DNA of 64,000 nucleotides from assembly GCA_002336805.1 (NCBI GenBank), contig DDEZ01000002.1, forward strand, positions 434,001 to 498,000, written 5' to 3'. This DNA comes from Bacteroidetes bacterium UBA1941 (GTDB lineage: Bacteria > Bacteroidota > Bacteroidia > Chitinophagales > LD1). The translations under genes were made by a program, and so were the position numbers. The notes beneath the pieces were generated by a model that saw nothing but the letters and a program-made list of their open reading frames with translations, had not been told where the DNA came from and did not search any database. Positions 25,943 through 34,121 of the stretch are shown here, piece by piece. The number at the start of each line of letters is the position of its first letter. Position 1 is the stretch's first letter.

Positions 25943-25981
25943 CAAGGCCCTCTCACGGCTGTGGGAGGGCCTTGTTATTTT
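25943..25981 (+). terminator. Intrinsic terminator of the SprB-like gene
   Basis: CAAGGCCCTC (25943-25952) pairs with GAGGGCCTTG (25965-25974), followed by TTATTTT. It begins 22 bases after the stop codon. Confidence 0.85.
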
Positions 25982-25997
25982 GCTGATCCGGAGGTAA

Positions 25998-26030
25998 AGA
26001 AAAAAGGCAACAGGCAGGGCCCGTTGCCTT
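25998..26030 (-). terminator. Intrinsic terminator of the lipoprotein gene
   Basis: Read on the minus strand, AAGGCAAC pairs with GTTGCCTT (26023-26030 with 26004-26011), and a T-rich tract TTTTCTTT follows. Together with the previous hairpin it separates two convergent genes. Confidence 0.8.
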
Positions 26031-26052
26031 AAATCAAACTCCATTTCTTAGG

Positions 26053-26802
26053 TTAGTTGATCGTTGCGAATTTATTAGCGCATGTTTCTTTTACAAAGTA
26101 GTAGCTCTTGCCATTGATGGTCTGATGATTGACACGATATGGAGCTATCTGCAGCAGGCCGGTATTGTTTGGTGCAGCACCTACAGTAGCCATCTCTGCG
26201 GCAGAGAATGTATGAGAAGTAGTACCACCCGGAGCGGTAAAGGATACATGGCCGCTGCCGCCGGATACTACAAAGATCACAGAGTCACCACTGGTATAGC
26301 TGGTGGACGTGAGTGTAAATGCTGATGAGTGAGAGATAGAGGTAGGGGTTTGTACATCTTCTACGTACGGGAAGCTAGACTGGTCAGTATAGCTGAATGC
26401 GCTGATACTGTTAGCCGCATTGCCGGTTACATTCCATACCACTGAGGAGTTGAAGTCCAGGCCCGAAGGGTTGGTTTGGTTTGGCTGGTAGACATAGCTA
26501 TTGCTTTGATTGGTCAGAGCATTGCCATCTACTGTCACATTACCTGCATCTTTGAAGGATGTAGAGAGACCAAACCATGCTGCTGCTGTACCGATATTGA
26601 TCGGCACTGTATAGCCAGCTACCGTCTGAGTGGTGATCACCTTGACAGCAGCCAGGGCGCCGTCTGCATTGGCAGGAGTACTCACAGATGGAGCAGAGTT
26701 GCCGTTGTTTGTGGTGTTGGTGCTCGTTGTGCCTTTATTGCACGAGCTGATGCCGCCTGCTACTATGATAGCTGCGCTGAGGATGAGAAATGACTTTTTC
26801 AT
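26053..26802 (-). CDS. Predicted lipoprotein of unknown function
   Basis: The protein of 249 residues has a lipoprotein signal with lipobox ISSC (Cys21) and a Thr/Asn/Ser-rich linker after it. The rest is beta-rich, with Tyr/Ser/Thr-rich strands and no recognised domain. One near-terminal cysteine in KETCANKF is a second cysteine. It is likely exposed on a membrane surface. GACCTTTG on the minus strand (26831-26838), one mismatch from the -7 consensus, is 29 bases upstream. It is flanked by two giant T9SS cargo genes but has no sorting domain itself, so a shared function is not demonstrated. Confidence 0.7.
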   Translation of the reverse strand: MKKSFLILSAAIIVAGGISSCNKGTTSTNTTNNGNSAPSVSTPANADGALAAVKVITTQTVAGYTVPINIGTAAAWFGLSTSFKDAGNVTVDGNALTNQSNSYVYQPNQTNPSGLDFNSSVVWNVTGNAANSISAFSYTDQSSFPYVEDVQTPTSISHSSAFTLTSTSYTSGDSVIFVVSGGSGHVSFTAPGGTTSHTFSAAEMATVGAAPNNTGLLQIAPYRVNHQTINGKSYYFVKETCANKFATIN

Positions 26803-26916
26803 GTTGGAGTGATTTAAGTGAATAATGACACAAAGGTCATCTTCTGTTACTCCCAGCGTATCCCCAACCCACGGTATATTGCCTCCGTACTGGCACGGAT
26901 ATGGTGGCCTCCCGGA

Positions 26917-29900
26917 TCAGCGTATCAGTGTCACAGTCCACTCCCGGCACTCTACGGGATCAGCCGCTTTGCCCTGTGTACACATGAAGCAGCTATAGCT
27001 TTCAGCAGGCTGTGGTTTGCCGCGGTAGGTGCCATCCCATGCCTTGGCTATGTCCCTGCTCTCATATACCAGCTGGCCCCACCGGTTGTAGATGTGGATG
27101 CTATAGCTGTGTGGCGGGCATAGGTGAGGTATGTGGAAACTATCATTGCGGCCGTCTCCGTTTGGAGAGAATATATCCGGCAGTGCGATACGCGATATAC
27201 AGCCTGTATCCGGACATGTAGGGCAGCTGGTGTCGCATGGCGAGCAGATAGTATCGCAGAGTCTGGCAGCGATGGAGATGGACGCACCCGCAGTGCACTG
27301 ACCATCACGCGCGGTCACCTGATAGCTGCCTGCGGTGTGTACCCATATCGCTGCACTATAGGCACTGCTCACCTGGCCGCCTGTGCTCCAGGAGATAGTG
27401 ACAGGTCTGCCGCTCTGCGAGTCTACAGCCGCGGTCAGCAGCACGCTATCAGCCCTGTTGCTACAGATAGAGGCACTGTCTGCAGTGAGGCTCAGGCCTG
27501 TGATAGCGTCAGATGCGATGGTCACACTATCTCTGTGCACTCCACAAGCGTCTGATACTGTAGCGATATAGAGGCCGGGCTGGTGCACTACGATCTGCGG
27601 CCCTGTGGCCCCCGTAGACCAGGCCGTACTACTGATACCTGTACTGATCAGCCGGCTGAAGGTATCGCAATAGGCAGTATCCCCGCCTAGCTCAAAGGAG
27701 ACGGGCAGTACAGCCCGCACGAAGATCTCTGCTGTATCCAGGCATCCGGACACGGCTCCTGATATCAGTACTACATCATGCAGACCCGCAGTAGGGACAT
27801 AGGTAGTGTGCATACCGCCACTGTAGGAGAGGCTATCTACCTGCCACTCATTCACCACGCCGCCCATAGATACGTCGTACAGGTCTATAGTATCTCCCAG
27901 GCACACTACGGTATCTGACGCATGTATGGCAGCTACCGGGCATCCGTGGCACGTATCTATCACACTCAGAGACAGGCTGCGGCTCACACCGCAGTCATCA
28001 TAGACTATCATGGCATAGGTGCCGGGATGGTGCGAGGGGAATACACCTGTATGATCGCTCACCCGCAGCGTATCCATGCCCGGTATCTCTACAGTGTAGG
28101 GTGGCAGGCCGCCCACTATATGGAAATAGAGGCTATCTGTACTATTAGAGTCACATATATTGACGTAGGCGGGGGCTAGGCGGGGTATGCGGTCACTGAT
28201 CACGTATATGGTACCCGTATCTACGGGACAGACAGTATCATACCGCAGCTCCGCCGGGAATGCATAAGATGGGGGCATCAGGCGCAGCTCATAATGATAG
28301 TAGCCTGAATCCGGTACATCAAAGGAAATATGTGGAGGTGAAGGTAAAGGCTCCAGAATAGTGTCTGCTATGAGAGAGTCCTTAAACCAGGCCCTGAGGT
28401 TCAACTGAGGCAGGCAAAAAATAGCTTGCGGAAAGCTATAGGTCATGATAGGTGGCCCATTGCAAGGGGCAAAAGAGCCGACAGTGGATATGCCCAGAGT
28501 GGCAGCAGGCGTGATCACCGGTAGTGAGCAGCCTTCACTGGAGATCAGCGTATAGGCGCCACCCGGTACCAGGTTGTAGAAGAATTTGTCAAAGAAGCCT
28601 GGCAAAGGAGCTGCCGGTATCGTATCTCCCAGCGCGATCACCATGGAGTAGCGCTCAGGTGCTATAGGGTTCACACTTAGCTTCCAGCGGTTTTCGCAGG
28701 CACTGTCTTTCATCAACTCGTAGCATCCTACGCCCATAGCTGGCAGGGCTATGGGTATGATCAGGGAGTCCGGGCACTCGCCGGGATGCAGATAGGCAGT
28801 CACGGTATAATTGTCATTAGGCAGTGAGGTGAATAGGCCCGTATGGTTTGACTGCGTAGTCAGGCCTGACGCACTCCTGAGCACAAAGGAGTCTACGGCA
28901 GGCGCACCGCCAAATGCTCCGCTATATACTGTAGCCTGTATGCTTTTACAGTTGGGCGTAACCAGCTGCATGAAGTCTACGATCGGGGCGATAAACAATG
29001 GCGTACTCGAATCCCTGCCACAGGTGCTCAGGCCCGAGTGCACTACCACTATCTGTGGCGTCAATCCTGCAGGCACATGCTGGAAGATAGTATCCAGAAA
29101 GGGCCCGCTGCCTGAGCCTGTCAGTGTCACTGATTGCACAGGGCTACAGTTAGTACAGGTCATAGTGGCCGTGTCTCCGTAATCTACGTGCGCATATATG
29201 TTGCCGTCATAGGGGCAGTTGGTGATGAAACGCTGCACAGGCCGTGATTCCTGTAGGAAAGTGTAGATGCCACAGGAATCTGTGACAGTGATATACAGTG
29301 TGTCACTAGGCCCTAGGCCTGTGAAAACACCATTATGATTGGTATAGCTGAGCCCTGTACGGTTATTACGGCATGTATATGTCATTGGGCCGTTGCCATT
29401 CAGGCATGAAACCTGCAGCGAGCCGCGTGAAAAATTGACGCAGGATGCACTGGCCGATATCTGGTAGTCAAAATGCGTGCGATCGGTAAAAATATTGCCG
29501 CAGGCATCTCTCACACGTACCCAGTATATACCAGGGCATATATGTGCAAATGTGGGAGAGCTCTGATAGGGACCGAAGCCACTGTTGGATCCTGTAGTAG
29601 AGATGGCATAGTCATATGGTGGCACACCTCCGGAGGCTGTGCACTGCAGCACAGGAGGGTTGGCCCAGGGATACGCCGGCGTATCGAGGCGCATCGTAGG
29701 GAATGTATAGGTGCCACCCACGGTAGCTGTGAAGGTGCCGGTACCACCAGATCCATCGCGTACAGTACCCGTGTAGGATCCCGCCGCGAGATTAGAAAAT
29801 GTATTTTGGCCCGGTGGGAGTGTGTATGGATAGGTGATACCCGGTACCACGGGGCCCGAGGTGATAGTATAGACATAAGGAGCAGTACCGCCACTGGAGC

Positions 29901-30045
29901 TGAGTGTCAGTGTACCATCATTATAGCAGGTAGAGATGGTGGTAGCCACAGTAGTGGTGATGGCATTTGCACTGAATGTGCACAGCCACAGGATAGCCAG
30001 GAGCAGGATTGTTTTGTAGGAAATCACGAGTCCGTTACGTTTCAT
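26917..30045 (-). CDS. Giant secreted protein with T9SS type B (CHU_C) sorting domain
   Basis: The protein of 1042 residues has an N-terminal signal peptide (ILWLCTFSANA) and no later membrane helix. It consists of many beta-sandwich-like repeats rich in cysteine, proline and threonine, including repeated strands of the form GGxPPYxY, characteristic of SprB/Ig-like adhesins. The last roughly 85 residues hold the gliding-motility-associated C-terminal (CHU_C) domain: DIFSPNGDGRNDSF, then YNRWGQLVYES and WDGTYRGKPQP. That domain directs T9SS export and attachment or release of the type B class. The number of cysteines is unusual and suggests disulphide or metal stabilisation outside the cell. 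Its ligand is unknown. Confidence 0.88.
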   Translation of the reverse strand: MKRNGLVISYKTILLLAILWLCTFSANAITTTVATTISTCYNDGTLTLSSSGGTAPYVYTITSGPVVPGITYPYTLPPGQNTFSNLAAGSYTGTVRDGSGGTGTFTATVGGTYTFPTMRLDTPAYPWANPPVLQCTASGGVPPYDYAISTTGSNSGFGPYQSSPTFAHICPGIYWVRVRDACGNIFTDRTHFDYQISASASCVNFSRGSLQVSCLNGNGPMTYTCRNNRTGLSYTNHNGVFTGLGPSDTLYITVTDSCGIYTFLQESRPVQRFITNCPYDGNIYAHVDYGDTATMTCTNCSPVQSVTLTGSGSGPFLDTIFQHVPAGLTPQIVVVHSGLSTCGRDSSTPLFIAPIVDFMQLVTPNCKSIQATVYSGAFGGAPAVDSFVLRSASGLTTQSNHTGLFTSLPNDNYTVTAYLHPGECPDSLIIPIALPAMGVGCYELMKDSACENRWKLSVNPIAPERYSMVIALGDTIPAAPLPGFFDKFFYNLVPGGAYTLISSEGCSLPVITPAATLGISTVGSFAPCNGPPIMTYSFPQAIFCLPQLNLRAWFKDSLIADTILEPLPSPPHISFDVPDSGYYHYELRLMPPSYAFPAELRYDTVCPVDTGTIYVISDRIPRLAPAYVNICDSNSTDSLYFHIVGGLPPYTVEIPGMDTLRVSDHTGVFPSHHPGTYAMIVYDDCGVSRSLSLSVIDTCHGCPVAAIHASDTVVCLGDTIDLYDVSMGGVVNEWQVDSLSYSGGMHTTYVPTAGLHDVVLISGAVSGCLDTAEIFVRAVLPVSFELGGDTAYCDTFSRLISTGISSTAWSTGATGPQIVVHQPGLYIATVSDACGVHRDSVTIASDAITGLSLTADSASICSNRADSVLLTAAVDSQSGRPVTISWSTGGQVSSAYSAAIWVHTAGSYQVTARDGQCTAGASISIAARLCDTICSPCDTSCPTCPDTGCISRIALPDIFSPNGDGRNDSFHIPHLCPPHSYSIHIYNRWGQLVYESRDIAKAWDGTYRGKPQPAESYSCFMCTQGKAADPVECREWTVTLIR

Positions 30046-30120
30046 TGCTACAATATAGAGCAGGATCGGATGATTTTAAAATATTATCGGGCAGGCCGGA
30101 TGCTGTCAGCTGGTATTGAA

Positions 30121-30147
30121 ATAAAAAGCCCCTCACTAGGAGGGGCT
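30121..30147 (-). terminator. Intrinsic terminator of atpA
   Basis: Read on the minus strand, GAGGGGCT-type arms (30140-30147 with 30127-30134) form an 8-base-pair stem around a 5-base loop, followed by TTTTTAT. It lies 26 bases after the atpA stop and closes a single-gene transcript. Confidence 0.85.
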
Positions 30148-30173
30148 CTGGTATATAGAGGTTGGTGTTGCGA

Positions 30174-31754
30174 TTACTTGCTGAAGTGGAGGGATACCTC
30201 GCTGGCCAGGTTGGTCAGTGTCTTCTCAGCCTCTTCTGTCAGTGGCTTTGCCATTGCCTTGAGTGTCTCAGGCATGCGGCTCTCCAGCTGTGTGAGGAAG
30301 AGGTTTTCAAACTCACGTACTTTGTTCACCGGTACGTTCTTTGCCAGGTTCTTGGTACCGATATACAGTATCGCTACCTGCTTCTCTACAGAGAACGGTG
30401 TGAACTGAGGCTGCTTGAGGATCTCCACGTTGCGGGCACCCTTGTCCAGTACTGCCTTGGTAGCAGCATCGAGGTCAGAGCCAAACTTAGAGAATGCCTC
30501 CAGCTCACGGTACTGAGCCTGGTCGAGCTTCAGGGTACCGGCCACTTTCTTCATTGACTTGATCTGAGCGTTACCACCTACGCGGCTCACAGAGATACCT
30601 ACGTTGATAGCCGGACGGATACCGGAGTTGAAGAGCGTAGACTCAAGGAATATCTGACCATCGGTGATAGAGATCACGTTGGTCGGGATATATGCTGATA
30701 CGTCACCTGCTTGCGTCTCGATGATAGGGAGGGCAGTGAGAGAGCCACCACCTTTCACCTTGCTCTTGAGCGACTCAGGGAGGTCATTCATATCCCTTGC
30801 GATCTCGTCGTTGGCATTTACCTTGGCTGCACGCTCCAGCAGGCGGCTGTGCAGGTAGAATACGTCACCAGGATATGCCTCACGGCCCGGTGGGCGGCGC
30901 AGCAGCAGAGATACCTCACGGTATGCCACAGCCTGCTTGGAGAGGTCATCATATACGATCAGTGCCGGACGGCCTGTATCGCGGAAGTACTCACCGATAG
31001 CGCAGCCGGCAAACGGTGCATAGAACTGGAGAGGAGCCGGATCAGCTGCAGAGGCTACTACCACTACAGTGTAGTCCATGGCGCCGTTTTCTTCCAGTGT
31101 CTTTACTATACGGGCTACGGTAGATGCTTTCTGGCCGCATGCTACATACACGCAGTATACAGGCTCACCCTTAGCATAAAATTCTTTCTGATTGATGATG
31201 GTATCGATAGCGATAGCCGTCTTGCCTATCTGGCGGTCACCGATGATCAGCTCACGCTGGCCACGGCCTATCGGGATCATGGCGTCTATCGCCTTGATAC
31301 CTGTCTGCAGTGGCTCATTTACCGGCTGGCGGTAGAGTACACCCGGAGCCTTGCGCTCCAGTGGCATGTCATACAGCTCTCCAGAGATAGGACCCTTGCC
31401 ATCTATCGCTTCGCCCAGTGTATTCACTACGCGGCCCAGCAGGCCTTCGCCCACCTTGATAGAGGCGATCACGTTGGTACGCTTTACTGTATCGCCTTCT
31501 TTTATCTTGTCAGATGGACCCATGAGTACTACACCCACGTTGTCCTCCTCGAGGTTCAGTACGATCGCCTTGATACCACTGGCTGTGAACTCTACGAGCT
31601 CACCTGCGCGGGCATTGGTCAGACCATATACACGAGCGATACCGTCACCTACCTGGAGCACAGTACCCACTTCTTCGAGTTCTGCAGCGGATTTGAAGTT
31701 TGAGAGCTGCTCCCTGAGGATCGCAGAGATCTCATCCGGCTTTACATCTGCCAT
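30174..31754 (-). CDS. atpA: F-type ATP synthase alpha subunit
   Basis: The alpha subunit forms the non-catalytic nucleotide-binding positions of the F1 hexamer. The 526-residue protein has the Walker A GDRQIGKTAIAID (about 172-184), RALIVYDDLSK-like segment PALIVYDDLSKQA, and the arginine-finger region SISRVGG, all standard. Its length is normal. It is transcribed from its own strong promoter and ended by its own terminator. Neither atpH upstream nor atpG downstream adjoins it, which departs from the usual atp operon order (BEFHAGDC) and from the local Bacteroidota form where atpG directly follows atpA. Confidence 0.97.
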   Translation of the reverse strand: MADVKPDEISAILREQLSNFKSAAELEEVGTVLQVGDGIARVYGLTNARAGELVEFTASGIKAIVLNLEEDNVGVVLMGPSDKIKEGDTVKRTNVIASIKVGEGLLGRVVNTLGEAIDGKGPISGELYDMPLERKAPGVLYRQPVNEPLQTGIKAIDAMIPIGRGQRELIIGDRQIGKTAIAIDTIINQKEFYAKGEPVYCVYVACGQKASTVARIVKTLEENGAMDYTVVVVASAADPAPLQFYAPFAGCAIGEYFRDTGRPALIVYDDLSKQAVAYREVSLLLRRPPGREAYPGDVFYLHSRLLERAAKVNANDEIARDMNDLPESLKSKVKGGGSLTALPIIETQAGDVSAYIPTNVISITDGQIFLESTLFNSGIRPAINVGISVSRVGGNAQIKSMKKVAGTLKLDQAQYRELEAFSKFGSDLDAATKAVLDKGARNVEILKQPQFTPFSVEKQVAILYIGTKNLAKNVPVNKVREFENLFLTQLESRMPETLKAMAKPLTEEAEKTLTNLASEVSLHFSK

Positions 31755-31802
31755 ATTGTTGATATATTAAATTGTTTGTTAAAACTGCCCCGAAAGGCGC
31801 TG

Positions 31803-31833
31803 CAAAAATAACAGAATAGGGCAGAGTTACAAA
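31803..31833 (-). promoter_or_regulatory. Consensus promoter of atpA
   Basis: On the minus strand TTTG (31830-31833), exactly 19 bases, then TATTTTTG (31803-31810) gives a perfect Bacteroidota housekeeping promoter. The ATG follows 48 bases after the -7 element. Confidence 0.82.
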
Positions 31834-32013
31834 TGATAAATCAGGATATGGATAAGGACCTTGTTTACTATACTGATTCGATACGACGGGAAATGTATTG
31901 CCCATATGCGTAAATCGTTGTTTTGCAAGACAAAATGTCTGTTCTTTTGGACCTGATGGTCGTATGAATATACCGGTTGGCCGATACAATTCGCGCCATC
32001 TCAGCCCTATATC

Positions 32014-32021
32014 TATATTTG
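32014..32021 (+). promoter_or_regulatory. -7 promoter element of the stressosome/two-component operon
   Basis: TATATTTG is an exact TANNTTTG match 15 bases before the TTG start of the response regulator. No -33 element is evident at the usual spacing, so the promoter may be regulated or use another factor. Confidence 0.6.
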
Positions 32022-32035
32022 TTGAAATACATCCA

Positions 32036-32452
32036 TTGAATAGCCCTCTCCGATTTTACCTGATAGATGATGATGATGATGATAGAGAGCTATTTAGGAT
32101 CGCTCTGGATGGCGTAGACCATCCTACACACTACGACTCCGCAGCCAGCTGCAGTGATGCTCTGATCGCTCTGCGCCAGGCAGAGGTCAAGCCCGATGTT
32201 ATCTTTCTCGATCTCAATATGCCGGAGATGAACGGTAAGGAATGCCTGCAGGAGCTCAAGCGCAATGCAGAGTTGCTACATATTCCCGTGGTCATCTTCT
32301 CTACCTCAAAGGACCCTAGGGACAAAGAAGAGACCAAGGCCATGGGTGCCATTCAGTTTATCACAAAGCCAGCCCGCACGAGTGAGCTGAAGAATATACT
32401 TACAGATTTTATAGCGCAGCTCCACTCACAAAAACCAAACACATCAGCATGA
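32036..32452 (+). CDS. Single-domain response regulator, CheY/Rcp-like
   Basis: This protein of 138 residues is a receiver domain without an output domain. It has the acidic metal pocket in YLIDDDDDDREL (about 8-19), the phospho-acceptor Asp59 in VIFLDLNMPEMNG, the switch Ser/Thr in FSTSKDP (89-90), and Lys111 in FITKPA. The start is a TTG at 32036: no ATG is available between the promoter element at 32014 and the conserved domain, and the in-frame frame back to 31898 lies upstream of the promoter. It overlaps the RsbR-like gene by four bases. The natural kinase partner is the PAS histidine kinase at the end of this operon. Confidence 0.88.
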   Translation: MNSPLRFYLIDDDDDDRELFRIALDGVDHPTHYDSAASCSDALIALRQAEVKPDVIFLDLNMPEMNGKECLQELKRNAELLHIPVVIFSTSKDPRDKEETKAMGAIQFITKPARTSELKNILTDFIAQLHSQKPNTSA

Positions 32453-33306
32453 AGAACGAAGCCGTCAAAATATTTCAAAAGAAGAAAAGCACCATCCTGG
32501 AAAACTGGATGAACAACCAGCTGCAGGACGATGGCCTGCGCGAGGACCTCATGAGCAATGAGGACCTCCGCCTCCAGTCTGAGGAGCTCCTCTCGTCTCT
32601 GGTAGATAGCCTCACCGATGCCAATATAGAGAGCAGCGGTTCCGGAGATTTTGATACCATCAGGGACATACTTGCCTCTATCTCTATCTCCCGCGCCAAG
32701 CAGGGCTACAGCCCGCGTGAGACCGGCCTTTTCGTCATCGGCCTCAAGGATGCCCTGCTTAAAACGCTCGGCACAGAGATCAAAGATCCCGAGACACTAT
32801 ATAAGCAGAGTATGATGGTCAATAAAGTCATGGATAATTTTGCCATGCACACCTTCGAGACCTTTATCAAAGGCCGCGAGGAGGTCATACTCCGCCAGAC
32901 GGATGAGATAGCAGATATCTCTACACCGGTGATCCGCGTGTGGGATGGTATCCTGGCGCTCCCTATCATTGGCACGCTGGATAGCAGCCGCACCCAGATA
33001 GTCATGGAGAACCTCCTGCAGGAGATCGTAGATAGCGGCAGCAGCATAGCCATACTGGATATATCCGGCGTACCAGCTGTAGACTCCCTGGTAGCCCAGC
33101 ACCTGATCAAGACCGTGGCCGCTACACGCCTGATGGGTGCAGAGTGCATCATCAGTGGTATACGGCCTGAGATAGCGCAGACCGTAGTACACCTCGGCAT
33201 AGATCTCTCGCAGATCATCACAAAGGCCAGCCTGGCCAGCGCACTCAAGACTGCCTTTAATATCATGCAGCTGGAAGTCAATAAAAAGCAAAAACTAAAA
33301 GCATAG
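32449..33306 (+). CDS. rsbR: RsbR-family stressosome protein (RsbRD-like N-terminus plus STAS)
   Basis: This protein of 285 residues has a helical N-terminal sensory region of the RsbR type (about 1-150) and a C-terminal STAS domain (about 165-275). In known stressosomes RsbR and RsbS build a large cytoplasmic complex that holds the RsbT kinase until stress leads to phosphorylation. DISGVPAVDSLVAQHL (about 204-219) is the RsbR phosphorylation loop; Ser213 sits where RsbR has a phosphorylated Thr, and EIAQTVV holds Thr245 at the second site position. These equivalences are inference. It overlaps the response regulator gene (ATGA). It is followed after ten bases by an RsbS-like gene. Confidence 0.88.
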   Translation: MKNEAVKIFQKKKSTILENWMNNQLQDDGLREDLMSNEDLRLQSEELLSSLVDSLTDANIESSGSGDFDTIRDILASISISRAKQGYSPRETGLFVIGLKDALLKTLGTEIKDPETLYKQSMMVNKVMDNFAMHTFETFIKGREEVILRQTDEIADISTPVIRVWDGILALPIIGTLDSSRTQIVMENLLQEIVDSGSSIAILDISGVPAVDSLVAQHLIKTVAATRLMGAECIISGIRPEIAQTVVHLGIDLSQIITKASLASALKTAFNIMQLEVNKKQKLKA

Positions 33307-33316
33307 TTCATCCTCT

Positions 33317-33727
33317 ATGGAGAAGATACCTATTCTAAAGATGGGGTCCTTTCTGCTTGTGACCATACAAGTGGACCTCTACGATCAGCTGGCCGAAAAC
33401 CTGGAGTCAGACCTGATCAATATGGTAAAAAAGACAGGCGCCAAAGGCGTACTGATAGATGTATCATCTGTATCTATCATAGACTCGTTTATGGGCCGTA
33501 TACTGGGCAATATTGCCACGATGTCCCGTATCATGGATGCCAGTACTGTCGTCGTAGGCATGCAGCCTGCTGTGGCCATCACGCTGGTCGAGCTCGGTCT
33601 GCCCCTAAAGGGGGTGTATACTGCCCTCAATGTGGAAAAGGGCATGGATCTCCTAAGGTCGAAAATCCTGCAGGAAGAGGGACCACAGGATGATGACGAC
33701 GACGGAGACGAAGATCATACTGAATAA
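33317..33727 (+). CDS. rsbS: RsbS-like STAS protein
   Basis: The protein of 136 residues is essentially a single STAS domain with an acidic C-terminal tail. VLIDVSSVSIIDSFMGRIL (about 45-63) matches the RsbS loop, with Ser57 in the position of the serine that RsbT phosphorylates in Bacillus. RsbS is the core scaffold of the stressosome and its phosphorylation releases RsbT. Its 3' end overlaps the next gene (RsbT-like) by 38 bases in another frame, so the two proteins are expected to be made in fixed ratio. Confidence 0.9.
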   Translation: MEKIPILKMGSFLLVTIQVDLYDQLAENLESDLINMVKKTGAKGVLIDVSSVSIIDSFMGRILGNIATMSRIMDASTVVVGMQPAVAITLVELGLPLKGVYTALNVEKGMDLLRSKILQEEGPQDDDDDGDEDHTE

Positions 33728-34121
33728 AGACATCCTCCGGATCACCAAGGACTCTGATGTAGTCCCCTACCGCAATAGGGTCAAGGAATATGCTGTCAAA
33801 ATAGGCATGAGTCTGGTCAATCAGACCAAACTCATCACTGGTGCCAGCGAGCTGGTGCGCAATATGCTGAAATATGGCGGAGGCGGTGAGGCGCGTATAG
33901 AGGTCATCACTCAGGGACGCAATACTGGCATCCGGCTTGTATTCACAGATCAGGGACCCGGTATACCGGATATCAAGAGAGCGATGACAGATGGATTCAG
34001 CACCGGAAAAAGTATGGGACTCGGACTGCCGGGTACCAAACGGCTTATGAATGAATTTGATATTCAGTCTGAGCCCGGGGTGGGCACTACTGTCACTGTA
34101 GTAAAGTGGAAGAATGGATAA
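33690..34121 (+). CDS. rsbT: RsbT-like serine/threonine kinase (HATPase, GHKL)
   Basis: The protein of 143 residues is a compact GHKL ATPase of the anti-sigma-factor kinase type. It has the N-box SELVRNMLKYGGGG (Glu54, Asn58), DQGPGIP (G1) and GLGLPGTKRLM (G2). In stressosomes RsbT phosphorylates RsbR and RsbS, is then released, and activates a downstream partner (RsbU in Bacillus). All motifs are intact, so catalysis is expected. Two ATG codons in tandem (33690, 33693) are possible starts. It overlaps RsbS by 38 bases and the following phosphatase gene by eight bases. Confidence 0.9.
   Translation: MMTTTETKIILNKDILRITKDSDVVPYRNRVKEYAVKIGMSLVNQTKLITGASELVRNMLKYGGGGEARIEVITQGRNTGIRLVFTDQGPGIPDIKRAMTDGFSTGKSMGLGLPGTKRLMNEFDIQSEPGVGTTVTVVKWKNG

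Noticed and set aside
29473..30408. A 311-codon open frame on the + strand
   Set aside because: It crosses the start of the type B T9SS cargo gene, the atpA terminator and part of atpA, all on the other strand; no family features.
30711..31703. A 330-codon open frame on the + strand
   Set aside because: It lies wholly antisense to atpA, which has intact motifs, promoter and terminator. It is a codon-bias shadow of a GC-rich gene.
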